Positions 1 through 8,371 of a DNA stretch of 64,000 nt are shown one piece after another. Within the stretch, counting starts at the first letter, position 1, and every line of letters starts with the position of its first letter. The notes beneath the pieces were generated by a model, which was not told the DNA's origin, made no database searches, and saw nothing but the letters and a program-made list of their open reading frames with translations. The stretch is from Myxococcota bacterium (lineage in GTDB: Bacteria; Myxococcota_C; UBA6777). The position numbers were made by a program, and so were the translations under genes. The stretch is taken from contig JAKLKB010000019.1 of the NCBI GenBank assembly GCA_023150835.1, positions 1-64,000 of the forward strand. Reading direction: 5' to 3'.

Positions 1-1
1 G

Positions 2-964
2 GTGGGATCGAATGAGCGGGTGTGGTCGTTGGGGGGGGAGGCGGGTTGGGTGGGGCAGCTACAACGGGCGGGCTATGATGTGTGGACGTGCAGTTGGCGT
101 GGAGAGGGCCGAGGTCGCCCACGATTTGGGGATGTGCGCTATGCGTGGGGGTGGCCTGTGCAGGCATGGATCGAGGAGGATCTGCCGGCATTATGGGCGG
201 GAGTGTTGCGTGTGGCGGGGAGTTCGAAGGTGCATTGTGTGGGGCATGGTTTAGGTGGACGATTGTTGTTGGAAGCGCTCAAGGTACGGACGAATCCGAC
301 GGTGGTGACGTGTACGTTGTTGGGGGTTGGTAAAGCGCCGAGGATTCCAGCTTCTCGGTGGTTTGGTCGGGTGGAGTGGCTTTTTTTCTGGCCGTATGTT
401 CCGTGGTCGGGGATCGCGGTGGGTTTGCGGGGGTTGTTGTGGGCTGTTTGTCGTTTGCGTGGTTGGAAACTGGGCTTTGTGGAAACGCGCTCTCCGAATC
501 TCGCGTTGATGCGGCGTTGGTTGTTGGCTGGAACGGAGCCGATCTCAGGGCCGTTGTTGCGTCAGTGGCTGTTGTGGCAAGGAAAATCTCGTGGATTCTT
601 GGGGGAGATGGACGAACAAGAAAGCCGAGTCAGCGATCGGGTGGACGGCAAGCCAAACACCGAGGGCGAAGTGATCACCTCGCAGGTTGAATTGCAATCT
701 GCTCCATCTGCGGGAGTTTTGCATTGGTTATTTGTGGTGGGAGATCGCGATCTGATCGCCCCGCTGGAGGCTGTCGAGCGTTTGCTTGGTGAGTTGCGTG
801 GAGGCCAGAAGCAAGTGATCTGTCTTCCGCTCAAAGACTCGATCCATGCGATGCACTACAGCCACTTGGATCTGTTGTTGTCGCCCGCGTTGCAAGACGA
901 TTTTTTTCCGTTGTGGCTGCGGTGGTTAGAAGACCCCGAAGGCGTTTCTTTGAACGAAAAGTGA
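2..964 (+). CDS. alpha/beta-hydrolase-like protein, 5' end outside window, nucleophile Ser replaced
   Basis: The frame is open to the window edge and the first GTG lies at base 2, so the true start may be upstream. The protein has the alpha/beta-hydrolase layout. A Trp-rich stretch (WGWPVQAWIEEDLPAL) precedes the elbow VHCVGHGLGG, a possible acidic residue sits in VGDRDLIAP, and a possible His in SIHAMHYSH. The elbow normally reads GHSxGG; here the catalytic Ser is Gly, so a classical esterase or lipase mechanism is unlikely. The segment after the elbow is rich in Trp, Leu and Arg and could pack against a membrane. It could be a non-catalytic binding protein or a decayed enzyme. It is followed by a 41-bp tandem array and then ftsW. 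The fold assignment is moderately sure; the function is unknown. Confidence 0.6.
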   Translation: MGSNERVWSLGGEAGWVGQLQRAGYDVWTCSWRGEGRGRPRFGDVRYAWGWPVQAWIEEDLPALWAGVLRVAGSSKVHCVGHGLGGRLLLEALKVRTNPTVVTCTLLGVGKAPRIPASRWFGRVEWLFFWPYVPWSGIAVGLRGLLWAVCRLRGWKLGFVETRSPNLALMRRWLLAGTEPISGPLLRQWLLWQGKSRGFLGEMDEQESRVSDRVDGKPNTEGEVITSQVELQSAPSAGVLHWLFVVGDRDLIAPLEAVERLLGELRGGQKQVICLPLKDSIHAMHYSHLDLLLSPALQDDFFPLWLRWLEDPEGVSLNEK

Positions 965-980
965 GCGCAGTCCCGCTCGT

Positions 981-1208
981 CTTGTCGCAGGGTGCGGAAG
1001 GAAAAAGCAAGCCCAGAAATCTTGTCGCAGGGTGCGGAAGGAAAAAAGCAAGCCCAGAAATCTTGTCGCAGGGTGCGGAAGGAAAAAAGCAAGCCTAGAA
1101 ATCTTTGCGCAGGGTGCGGAAGGAAAAAAGCAAGCCCAGAAATCTTTGCGCAGGGTGCGGAAGGAAAAAAGCAAGCCCAGATCTCCGTCCGCAGAGTGCG
1201 GAAGGGCA
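981..1208. repeat. intergenic tandem array, 41-bp unit, about 5.5 copies
   Basis: Copies begin at 981, 1021, 1062, 1103, 1144 and 1185; the first is 40 bp, the next four are 41 bp and the last is partial. Each holds GCAGGGTGCGGAAGG followed by an A-rich run and AAGCAAGCC. The core CGCA-GGG-TGCG can form a small hairpin. Copies 4 and 5 share a changed left edge (CTTTGCGC instead of CTTGTCGC), which suggests stepwise duplication. The array starts 17 bases after the stop of the hydrolase-like gene. Nothing else is recognised between 1209 and 1371. Reading frames across it on both strands are repeat artefacts. Confidence 0.9.
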
Positions 1209-1371
1209 CACATAAGGAGAGCGGTCTGCACGGTTCGAAGATCGGCGATGACAAGTCGGGTCGTTCACACATTCGAGAGTCCCGAAGATCCAAGGGGGCG
1301 GAGGTGGATTTTTTGTGTTTTGGGTGGAGATTTGCGAAGCTTCCTGTTGAGACAGAACAGGGAGAAGTGCG

Positions 1372-2616
1372 ATGCAGAAAAAGCGATGGTTTGGTACGTT
1401 ATGGAGTGATCCTTGGTTGATGTTGGTGAGCATCGTGTTGGCGATGGTGGGTGTGTCGATGATCTACTCGACCACGCATGTTGGGGCGATGGAGAAATTC
1501 AACAGTCCGTATTTGTACTTGCGGCAGCATCTTGTGAGTTTGGCGTTGGGGTTGGTGGGGCTGATGTTTTTTAGCCAGTTGCCGATGAAGACGCTGCGCA
1601 GGTTTGCCCCTTGGATGCTGCTGGCGGTGTTTGGTTTGTTGGTGTTGGTGTTGGTTCCGGGGTTTGGGGCGCGAGTTGGTGGAGCGATCCGTTGGTTAAA
1701 GATCGCGGGGATTCGGGTGGGTCAGCCTGCGGAGTTGGCGAAGTTGGCGCTGGTGATCTTTGTGGCGTACTCGCTGGAGCGCAAGCATGATCGGGTGGAT
1801 CAGTTGTTCGTGGGTTTTTTGCCGAACGTGGTGGTGGCGGGTTTGATGGTGGGATTGTTGATGGTGCAGCCGGACTTTGGGACTTCGATGCTGTTGTTGA
1901 CGGTGTTGATGATCATGATGTTTGTGGGGGGGGTTCCCAAGCGGATTTTGGTGGGGAGTGCGTTGATGGCGTTGCCGATGATTTACTTGATGTTGACGCG
2001 CAAAGCGTATCGTTGGAAGCGCATTACTTCGTTTTTGGACCCATTTGCGCCTGAAAATATCCAAGCTGGGGCTTATCAGCTTGTGCAGTCGTTAAAGACG
2101 ATCGCGATGGGAGGATTGTGGGGGATGGGGATCGGGCAGAGCCGGCAAAAGCTGGGGCATCTGCCCGAAGCGCATACGGATTTTATTTTTGCGATCGTGG
2201 GTGAAGAACTTGGATTGATCGGCGTTTTTTTGGTGATGTTGGCGTTCTTGTTCTTTGTGTATCGGGGATTTCGGATCGCGATGCGGGCGCGGGATCTGTT
2301 TAGCCAGTACGTGGCGTTGGGTTTGGCGTGTACGGTGGGGTTGCAATGCTTGCTCAATGTGGGCGTTGTGATGGGTTCATTGCCGACAAAGGGGATGCCG
2401 CTTCCATTTTTGTCCTTTGCGCGCTCGTCGTTGATCGTGGTGCTGTGTTGTGTGGGGATCTTACAACGGATCGAAGCGGATACGTTAGCGTCGGAGTATC
2501 GGGCCAAACGCAAGCGCGAAGAGAACACCGCCGATCGAGAAAGTGCTGCACGTCAATCGACGGGTGAACACCGAAACATTTCTGCGGGTGCGCGTCCTGT
2601 CCAATCAGCGAGCTAA
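1372..2616 (+). CDS. ftsW: FtsW/RodA/SpoVE (SEDS) peptidoglycan glycosyltransferase, FtsW type
   Basis: SEDS-family polytopic membrane protein of 414 aa. The family polymerises lipid II into glycan strands with a partner class b PBP; FtsW acts in the divisome. Visible family motifs are QPDFGTS (residues 166-172), GIGQSRQKLGHLPEAHTDFIFA (about 253-274, FtsW-like rather than RodA-like) and PTKGMPLPFLS (338-348). About ten hydrophobic segments are followed by a charged cytosolic tail (about 365-414). The ATG follows GGGAGAA at good spacing. One oddity is that the usual Y-G-G-S-S after PLPFLS reads F-A-R-S-S. The gene is not in a mur/fts cluster: its neighbours are repeats and a hydrolase. Its TAA stop overlaps the end of a family A repeat. 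A second, canonical ftsW elsewhere is possible. Confidence 0.88.
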   Translation: MQKKRWFGTLWSDPWLMLVSIVLAMVGVSMIYSTTHVGAMEKFNSPYLYLRQHLVSLALGLVGLMFFSQLPMKTLRRFAPWMLLAVFGLLVLVLVPGFGARVGGAIRWLKIAGIRVGQPAELAKLALVIFVAYSLERKHDRVDQLFVGFLPNVVVAGLMVGLLMVQPDFGTSMLLLTVLMIMMFVGGVPKRILVGSALMALPMIYLMLTRKAYRWKRITSFLDPFAPENIQAGAYQLVQSLKTIAMGGLWGMGIGQSRQKLGHLPEAHTDFIFAIVGEELGLIGVFLVMLAFLFFVYRGFRIAMRARDLFSQYVALGLACTVGLQCLLNVGVVMGSLPTKGMPLPFLSFARSSLIVVLCCVGILQRIEADTLASEYRAKRKREENTADRESAARQSTGEHRNISAGARPVQSAS

Positions 2617-2739
2617 TACGAGATCCGCCCGTTGTGTGATCGTAAGGACGTAGGGGCAGACCCCTGTGTCTGCCCGATCATAGGGCGGTTCGCGAACCGC
2701 CCCTACATCATGCGATCATACATTACGCGGAGATCGTAT
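2616..2739. repeat. dispersed MITE-like repeat, family A, copy 1
   Basis: A 124-bp element bounded by near-perfect inverted ends (ATACGAGATCCGC at the left, GCGGAGATCGTAT at the right). Inside are two nested palindromes, one built on GGGGCAG/CTGCCC and one on GGGCGGTTCGCGAACCGCCC. It carries no gene. Six relatives lie at 20980, 34599, 43876, 47734, 57504 and 63546. This copy and the one at 63546 are in the opposite orientation to the other five. The left end overlaps the TAA stop of ftsW. Confidence 0.85.
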
Positions 2740-2757
2740 AAGTGGAAAACAGCCCAT

Positions 2758-2960
2758 CGTCCTCGTGTTTGTGGTGTTTCAAGCGACAGGGTTGTTTGTT
2801 TGAAACACCAGCGCTCTTTTCGCCTCTCACGGGGTCAAGGGGGCGGTGCTCCCTTGCGGGGTGTGGGGTGGAACCCCGCGAAGCCCGTATTGATCAAAGG
2901 AAAGGGGTGTGGGCTTGCAGGGTGTGGGGTTGGAACCCCACAACACCCGATCCGAGCCAA
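2758..2960. repeat. dispersed GC-rich palindromic repeat, family B, copy 1
   Basis: Directly follows the family A copy. It contains a left part with TTTCAAGCGACAGGGTTG and a core ACGGGGTCAAGGGGGCGGTG. GGGGTGTGGGGTGGAACCCC-type palindromes follow, the last one duplicated. About 42 bp of the core is nearly identical, in reverse complement, to 63661-63702. A 158-codon frame running through this region is a repeat artefact. The rest of the 2617-3001 gap holds only these repeats and the ribosome binding site of the next gene. Confidence 0.7.
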
Positions 2961-3001
2961 TAAACCCCGCCACACCCGAACGAAGCAAAAGGAGCGTAAA
3001 G

Positions 3002-3847
3002 ATGGCGTGGGTGCATACGTTGGAAAGAGCGGCGCGTTGGAGTTTGCGGCGAACAGGGGTGCAGAGTCGTTATGTGGGGACGGCGCATGGCGGGATTCAT
3101 GTGTATGATGCGCAAGGATCGGGGTCTTTGCCGACGCTTGTGTTGTTGCATGGGATCTCGTCGTCAGCAACGTCCTTTGGTCGGTTGTTTGGGCCGTTGC
3201 GCGAAGCACATCGTCGAGTGCTTGCGTTGGATGCGTTGGGTCATGGATTTAGCGACATCCCGAAGGTGTTGCATCCTCAAGTGATCTTTGCAGGTTTGCA
3301 CGAAGCGTTGGGAGAGATGCTCGACGAGCCGTTTGTGTTGTTTGGGAACTCGATGGGCGGGGCGATGGCGCTGCGTTATGGGTTGGAGCATCCTGAGCGA
3401 TTGAGGGGGTTGATCTTGTCGTCACCAGCGGGGGCGTACATGAGCGAGGAAGAGATGCGCTCGTTTTTAACGCAATTTTCGATGGAGAAGAAAGAAGCGG
3501 CCAAGGCATTTGTCGAAAAGCTGTATCACCAAGTGCCGTGGTACGGGCCATTGTTGGTGGCTGCGCTACGCCAACAGTTTTTGCGGCCACAGATCCAACA
3601 ATTTTTTCATGCAGCTTCGCCCGATCAGTTGTTTAAGCCCGAAGAACTGGCCTCTTTGAAACCTCCGACGATGCTGTTGTGGGGGGCTTCGGAGCGTTTG
3701 ATGCGCCCCGAACATCTTGCGTACTTTGAGGCGCATCTGCCCGAGAGTGTGCGGTTTGAGAGACCCGAACGGGTCGGCCACTGCCCCCATCTTGAGCGGC
3801 CCAAGGAGCTTGCTCGGATGATCGCGAGCTTCGTTTCTTCTTTGTGA
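3002..3847 (+). CDS. alpha/beta-fold hydrolase
   Basis: A 281-aa protein with a complete hydrolase signature: oxyanion-loop motif LLHGISSS (about 48-55), DALGHGFSD, elbow GNSMGG with Ser about 117, a possible Asp/Glu acid near LLWGASE, and His about 260 in VGHCPHLERP. It resembles soluble hydrolases of the meta-cleavage product/haloperoxidase type with a small cap rich in Met and Gln (about 150-205). The substrate cannot be told. The ATG at 3002 follows AAAGGAGCG at ideal spacing; an upstream in-frame ATG lies inside repeat DNA and is not used. It appears to be a single-gene unit. No signal peptide is seen, so it is probably cytosolic. Confidence 0.85.
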   Translation: MAWVHTLERAARWSLRRTGVQSRYVGTAHGGIHVYDAQGSGSLPTLVLLHGISSSATSFGRLFGPLREAHRRVLALDALGHGFSDIPKVLHPQVIFAGLHEALGEMLDEPFVLFGNSMGGAMALRYGLEHPERLRGLILSSPAGAYMSEEEMRSFLTQFSMEKKEAAKAFVEKLYHQVPWYGPLLVAALRQQFLRPQIQQFFHAASPDQLFKPEELASLKPPTMLLWGASERLMRPEHLAYFEAHLPESVRFERPERVGHCPHLERPKELARMIASFVSSL

Positions 3848-3867
3848 AGGGAATTCTGCGGTTGGAG

Positions 3868-3945
3868 GGTGTTGTGGGGTGCTGTCGCGTATGCCATCCA
3901 AGAACCGCGTCCCCTTGACCTCGTATCGTGCAAGGACAGAAGCTT
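3868..3945. repeat. degenerate family B repeat copy
   Basis: The stretch GTGGGGTGCT...CCCCTTGACCTCGTATCG, followed by a GACAG-type motif, lines up with 31640-31710 and 63661-63710 in the same order. It has several substitutions. It lies in the 178-bp gap before the Cys-rich lipoprotein gene. A weak sigma-70-like pair (TTGTGT at 3948, TACGAT at 3972, 18-bp spacing) follows it. Confidence 0.45.
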
Positions 3946-4025
3946 GCTTGTGTTTTGGGAGAGATCTCGGGTACGATGCGCGGATAACGAGCATCGCATC
4001 TTGATGGATAGAAAGAGAGGCCCGT

Positions 4026-6272
4026 ATGCAGAGAAGAATTGTGTTGTGTGTGTGGTTTCGGCGAGTATCGGGAGTGTTGGCTTTGGGGATGTGGCTGTTG
4101 TTGTGGGGAGGGGTGACGAGCGGATGCCAAAAGTCCCAAAGCTGCCAAGCAGACGAAGAATGCCCTGTGGGGCAGTTTTGTAAATCGGGTGCTTGCGGCT
4201 CTTCTTGCAAGGACGACGGTGAGTGCGACAAAGCCAAAAAGGAGATCTGCAACTTGACGCGAGGAAAGTGTCAAGAAAAGAGCCAACAAACCTGCACACC
4301 TCAGGCTTCGCGCCAATGTACGGGCGGCCATGTGTATTGGTTTGATAGCTGCGGTTATCAGCAAGAAAAAGCCCAAGATTGTGCGGCAAAAGGATGCGAG
4401 AACGGCCAATGCAAAGAAGGCGATACATGCGGGAACGGCGCTTGTGAGCCGGGCAAAGAAGATTGCACGACTTGCCCCCAAGATTGCGGCTGCAAGAGCG
4501 ATGAAAAGTGCAGCAATGGTGTTTGTGAGAAGTTAAATACTTGTGGAAACGGTGCTTGCGAAAAGGACAAGGGCGAAGACTGTGCGAAATGCCCGGGAGA
4601 TTGTGCTTGTCCGAGCGGTATGTTGTGCGATAGCGGCCAGTGTCAAAAGCAAGAATCTTGCGGCAACGGCAAGTGCGAGAGCGATCAAAAAGAAAACTGT
4701 TTGAGTTGTCCGAGCGATTGCCCTTGTGGTGCGGGTGAGATCTGTGATCCAAGCCTTGCCCGATGCCGTCAGTCTTGTGGGGACAACGTCTGCGATACCA
4801 AGGCGGGTGAAGATTGCACCAATTGTCCGAGTGATTGTGCTTGTGCGACAGGCCAACGTTGCAGTCAAGGCCGTTGTGAGCGGACGTGTGGGAATGGCCG
4901 TTGTGAGACCTCTTATGGGGAGGATTGCACGTCTTGTCCGCAAGATTGTCTGTGCCAAGCGGATCAAGCTTGCAAAGACGGAAAGTGCGGTGGAGACTGT
5001 GGGAACGGCACTTGCCAAGCCGACAAAGGTGAGAACTGTTCGACGTGTGCAGCGGATTGCGCGTGTGGTTCGGACAAATACTGCGAAAGCGGCCAATGCC
5101 TCGATTGGTGCGGAAACCGTGTGTGTGATGCGAGCCGCAGCGAAAACTGTGACAACTGCCCCAAAGACTGTGCTTGTTCGAGTGGATCGGTTTGCAAAAG
5201 TGGCCAATGCACAGCGCTTTGCGGTGATGGAACGTGCGATGCTGCGGCAGGCGAAAATTGTGGGACGTGCCCGAAAGACTGTGCTTGCCAAAACAACGAA
5301 AGCTGCATCAGCGGAAAGTGTACTTGCGTCCCAAACTGCAAAGACAAAGATTGCGGAAGTGACGGATGTGGAGGCTCTTGTGGCTCTTGTCTGGGCACAA
5401 AAAATATCTGTGACAACGGAAAGTGCAAGTGCAACGACACCTGTCAAGTGGACCAAAAACAATGCGTCGGGGCGAACAACTACGAAAGCTGCCAGCAAGA
5501 CGCCAGCGGTTGTTTGCAATGGAAGCGCTTTGAATGTCCGCCCAATCGGGTTTGTCAGAATGGCTCTTGTTGCGAGGCATCCTGCGGAAACCGCAAGTGC
5601 GGTCCCGATGGCTGCGGAGGCGAGTGTGGGCAATGTTCGACGCGCTCGACGTGCAACAACGGAAACTGCGATTGTAAACACGAATGCCCCACCAAAGGCG
5701 TCGGTGCGTGCGATGGGACGGGGGCTTACAAAGAATGCTTGGAAGATTTTAGTGGCTGCCGCTATTGGTCGCCTGTGCGAAACTGCGCGCAAGGACAAGT
5801 GTGTGCAAGCGGCGCGTGTTGCTCACCGAACTGTACCAACAAAGAATGTGGAACAGACGGATGCACCGGCAACTGCGGAAACTGCGGTGGTGGCTGTATT
5901 GGGAACTTGTGTGCGCGAACGCTGCAAGTGACGGTGGTCGATATCAATTCGGACAACTGCAACGACGATTTTTGGCCTGTTTCTGGAAAACCCGATCCCT
6001 ATATCGTGTTGATCTTGGGAAGCGGCAAAGAGTACAAAAGCTCCGAAAAAAGCGACAGCAAGGGAACCGTCACGTTCAATTGGACGGTGACGAACTTGGA
6101 TCCGCTGGAATTAAAGAACGCAAAGCTGGAGGCGTGGGATTCCGATGGTGGTTTGCGTGGGGACGATGATCTGTGCGGTCGTTGGACAGCGGATCTATCG
6201 AGTCCGGGCACACGCACGCTGACGGATTCGGGCAATCGCAATGTCAAGATCACAGTGATCATCACGAAGTAA
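4026..6272 (+). CDS. large Cys-rich repeat lipoprotein with C-terminal C2-like domain
   Basis: A 748-aa exported protein. The N-terminus has Arg residues, a hydrophobic core and a lipobox-like VTSGC, so it is probably a lipoprotein. Residues about 40-480 are a run of Cys-rich modules with the pattern CGNGxC-ExxxGEDC-xxCPxDCxC, about nine copies, preceded and followed by DxxC-type EGF-like modules (CxxDxxCGxDGCGGxCGxC). All modules keep even, regular Cys spacing, as expected for disulfide-bonded extracellular repeats. From about 630 to the end the sequence is Cys-poor and reads like a C2 beta-sandwich (LQVTVVDINSD, KPDPYIVL, AKLEAWDSDGG), which could bind Ca2+ or lipid. A role in adhesion or surface binding is inference. 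The ATG follows AGAGAGG. A paired M50B-like gene starts 13 bp downstream. Confidence 0.75.
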   Translation: MQRRIVLCVWFRRVSGVLALGMWLLLWGGVTSGCQKSQSCQADEECPVGQFCKSGACGSSCKDDGECDKAKKEICNLTRGKCQEKSQQTCTPQASRQCTGGHVYWFDSCGYQQEKAQDCAAKGCENGQCKEGDTCGNGACEPGKEDCTTCPQDCGCKSDEKCSNGVCEKLNTCGNGACEKDKGEDCAKCPGDCACPSGMLCDSGQCQKQESCGNGKCESDQKENCLSCPSDCPCGAGEICDPSLARCRQSCGDNVCDTKAGEDCTNCPSDCACATGQRCSQGRCERTCGNGRCETSYGEDCTSCPQDCLCQADQACKDGKCGGDCGNGTCQADKGENCSTCAADCACGSDKYCESGQCLDWCGNRVCDASRSENCDNCPKDCACSSGSVCKSGQCTALCGDGTCDAAAGENCGTCPKDCACQNNESCISGKCTCVPNCKDKDCGSDGCGGSCGSCLGTKNICDNGKCKCNDTCQVDQKQCVGANNYESCQQDASGCLQWKRFECPPNRVCQNGSCCEASCGNRKCGPDGCGGECGQCSTRSTCNNGNCDCKHECPTKGVGACDGTGAYKECLEDFSGCRYWSPVRNCAQGQVCASGACCSPNCTNKECGTDGCTGNCGNCGGGCIGNLCARTLQVTVVDINSDNCNDDFWPVSGKPDPYIVLILGSGKEYKSSEKSDSKGTVTFNWTVTNLDPLELKNAKLEAWDSDGGLRGDDDLCGRWTADLSSPGTRTLTDSGNRNVKITVIITK

Positions 6273-6285
6273 GAAAGGGCCGAAG

Positions 6286-6939
6286 ATGACGGGTTGGTGG
6301 TGGTTGTTATGGGTGCTTGGTTACGGTGTGGTGATCTTCTTTTTGTGGCACACCCCTGTGCTGTACCCGTTCAAGCTGATTACGATCTACGTTCATGAGG
6401 CTGCGCATGCGTTGGCGGGATGGCTAACGGGCGCAACGGTCGATGGGATCGAGGTGAACGCCGACCAAGGCGGAGTGACGCACCTACGGGGAGGATCGAT
6501 GTGGTTGATCTTGCCTGCGGGTTATTTGGGATCATCGTTTTTTGGTGCGGCGTTGATCTTGATGGGGAGCCAACCTGCGCTGGCCAAGATCACGTCGGTG
6601 TTGTTGGGGGCGACGATGTTGATCTTGTTGTATTGGTCGAGCAATTGGCTGACACGGGGGTTGACGTTGTTGTTTGTGGGCTTGATCGGCGTGCTGTGGT
6701 GGCTGCAAGAGGGAGCTTTTCTACCCCATTTTGTGTTGTTTGTGGGGACGATGAGCGCGTTGTATGCGGTGTATGATATCTTTGACGACACGATCCGCCG
6801 AACCGTCAAGCAGTCGGATGCTTACAAGATGTCGGAGATGACGGGGATTCCATCGATCGTGTGGGGCGTGTTGTGGATGTTGTTTTCGATGGCTCTGTTG
6901 GCGGGCGTTTTGTATCTTGGGATACGGCTGCGCGGTTGA
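6286..6939 (+). CDS. M50B-like membrane zinc metallopeptidase
   Basis: A 217-aa multi-spanning protein. The HExxH motif HEAAH lies at residues 37-41 at the end of the first membrane segment, followed by GWLTGATVDGIEVNADQGG, the pattern of the peptidase M50B-like family. About six further hydrophobic stretches follow. It has no PDZ domain, unlike RseP at 29.97 kb. Known relatives are small intramembrane proteins of mostly unknown substrate. The start follows AAAGGGCCGAAG, 13 bp after the Cys-rich lipoprotein gene, so the two are probably cotranscribed; whether it acts on that protein is only a guess. The family is fairly sure, the role unknown. Confidence 0.8.
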   Translation: MTGWWWLLWVLGYGVVIFFLWHTPVLYPFKLITIYVHEAAHALAGWLTGATVDGIEVNADQGGVTHLRGGSMWLILPAGYLGSSFFGAALILMGSQPALAKITSVLLGATMLILLYWSSNWLTRGLTLLFVGLIGVLWWLQEGAFLPHFVLFVGTMSALYAVYDIFDDTIRRTVKQSDAYKMSEMTGIPSIVWGVLWMLFSMALLAGVLYLGIRLRG

Positions 6940-7046
6940 GAAGACGAACACGAACAGAGAGCGACAAGCTGTGAGGGGAGGCGAAATGCTCGGTTGTGCG
7001 GCGGAGAGAACGAAAACGAACAACCGAAGCGAAGGCGAGAGAAGGC

Positions 7047-7074
7047 TTGCGTGCGGGAAGGATTTCTTTATAAT
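7047..7074 (+). promoter_or_regulatory. sigma-70-like promoter before pilC
   Basis: A perfect -10 TATAAT at 7069-7074 has TTGCGT 16 bp upstream at 7047-7052. Transcription from it would start about 50 bases before the pilC start and could drive pilC-pilS-pilR and the following pilin-like gene. Read by eye only. Confidence 0.6.
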
Positions 7075-7130
7075 GCGGCGATGTGATGTTGCACCGTGTA
7101 TAGAGCCGATCGGCTTGCGGGAGGAATAGG

Positions 7131-8339
7131 ATGCCAGTTTTTGCATGGGAAGGTCGTGGCCCCTCGGGGGATATCAAACGCGGCGAGATGGAAGCCAAGG
7201 CCCTCAACGATGTCCAAGCGCGTTTGCGCGTCATGGGGATCAGCAGCCCAAAGATCAAGAAGAAAGGCATCAGCATTGAGATCAAGATGCCGGAGATCTT
7301 TTCGAGCGTGTCGATCAAGGAACTGGTGATCTTTACGCGTCAGTTTGCAACGATGATCGATGCGGGTCTTCCGTTGGTTCAGTGCATGGATATCCTCTCC
7401 TCTCAAAATACCAACCCGTTTTTCAAACGGGTGTTGCTGCAAATCAAAGGGGATATCGAGAGCGGCTCGACGTTTGCGGACTCGCTCAAAAAGCACCCGA
7501 AGGTGTTCGATGCGTTGTTTGTAAACCTCGTAGCTGCGGGCGAGATCGGGGGTGTGTTGGATACGATCTTGAACCGATTGGCGGTGTTCATCGAAAAGAA
7601 CATGAAGGTGATCAAGAAAGTCAAAGGAGCGATGGTGTATCCTTTGGCGATCATCGGGGTCATGATCTTGTCTGTGACGGTCATGATGATCTGGGTTATT
7701 CCGACGTTCAAAAGTATGTTCGCGAGTATGGGCGGGCAGCTACCGTGGATGACCCAACAAGTGATCTATTTGAGTGAATTTTTTCAAAAATACATCATTC
7801 ATATCATCGCGGTGTTTGCGGGGTTGGTGTGGTTGTTTCGGTGGTTTTACAACTCTGATTGGGGCCGCAACCTATGGGACCGAAGTTTGCTGTGGATGCC
7901 GTTGATCGGGCCGGTGGTGCGAAAGTCTGCCGTTGCGCGTTTTACGCGAACCTTGAGCACCATGATATCTTCGGGGGTTCCGCTGTTGGATGCGTTGGAT
8001 ATCGTCGCGAAAGCCTCGGGGAACCGCAAGATCGAGTCGTCGATTTATTACGTTCGCGACAAGATCTCCGAAGGTCAAAACATGGTCGGTCCTCTGGATG
8101 ACACCAAAGTCTTTCCGTCGATGGTGGTACAAATGATCGGCGTTGGCGAAGCAACGGGGGCTTTGGACGTCATGCTTGCCAAGATCGCGGACTTTTACGA
8201 AGAAGAAGTGGACGATGCTGTCGGTGCGATGACGCAGATGATGGAACCGTTGATGTTGGTGTTTGTTGCGGTGATCTTGGGGGGGATGTTGATCGCGATG
8301 TATATGCCGATCTTTTCGCTTGCTGGCAACATCAAGTGA
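7131..8339 (+). CDS. pilC: type IV pilus inner-membrane platform protein PilC
   Basis: A 402-aa GspF/PilC-family protein. The N-terminus MPVFAWEGRG and the two repeated GspF domains (about 70-190 and about 270-395) are clear. Motifs include FTRQFATMIDAGLPLVQ and, in the second copy, FTRTLSTMISSGVPLLDALDIV; both carry the family's G-E-x-G-G/T-G-A-L pattern (GEIGGVLD, GEATGALD). Three membrane segments are visible, the last being the C-terminal MLVFVAVILGGMLIAMY. The protein anchors the assembly and retraction ATPases to the inner membrane. pilB and pilT are not in the window. The ATG follows GGGAGGAATAGG. The pilS gene follows 32 bp later. Confidence 0.93.
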   Translation: MPVFAWEGRGPSGDIKRGEMEAKALNDVQARLRVMGISSPKIKKKGISIEIKMPEIFSSVSIKELVIFTRQFATMIDAGLPLVQCMDILSSQNTNPFFKRVLLQIKGDIESGSTFADSLKKHPKVFDALFVNLVAAGEIGGVLDTILNRLAVFIEKNMKVIKKVKGAMVYPLAIIGVMILSVTVMMIWVIPTFKSMFASMGGQLPWMTQQVIYLSEFFQKYIIHIIAVFAGLVWLFRWFYNSDWGRNLWDRSLLWMPLIGPVVRKSAVARFTRTLSTMISSGVPLLDALDIVAKASGNRKIESSIYYVRDKISEGQNMVGPLDDTKVFPSMVVQMIGVGEATGALDVMLAKIADFYEEEVDDAVGAMTQMMEPLMLVFVAVILGGMLIAMYMPIFSLAGNIK

Positions 8340-8371
8340 ACCGTTGGCCGACGCAGAAAGGTGGCTGAGCG

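Noticed and set aside
981-1208. CRISPR or coding repeat
   Set aside because: No spacers; frames on both strands only translate the repeat and lack ribosome binding sites.
2632-3108. 158-codon plus-strand frame
   Set aside because: It is made of family A and family B repeats and overlaps the real hydrolase start in another frame.
4533-5798. 421-codon minus-strand frame
   Set aside because: Antisense of the Cys-repeat lipoprotein; low-complexity Ala/Thr/Arg protein.
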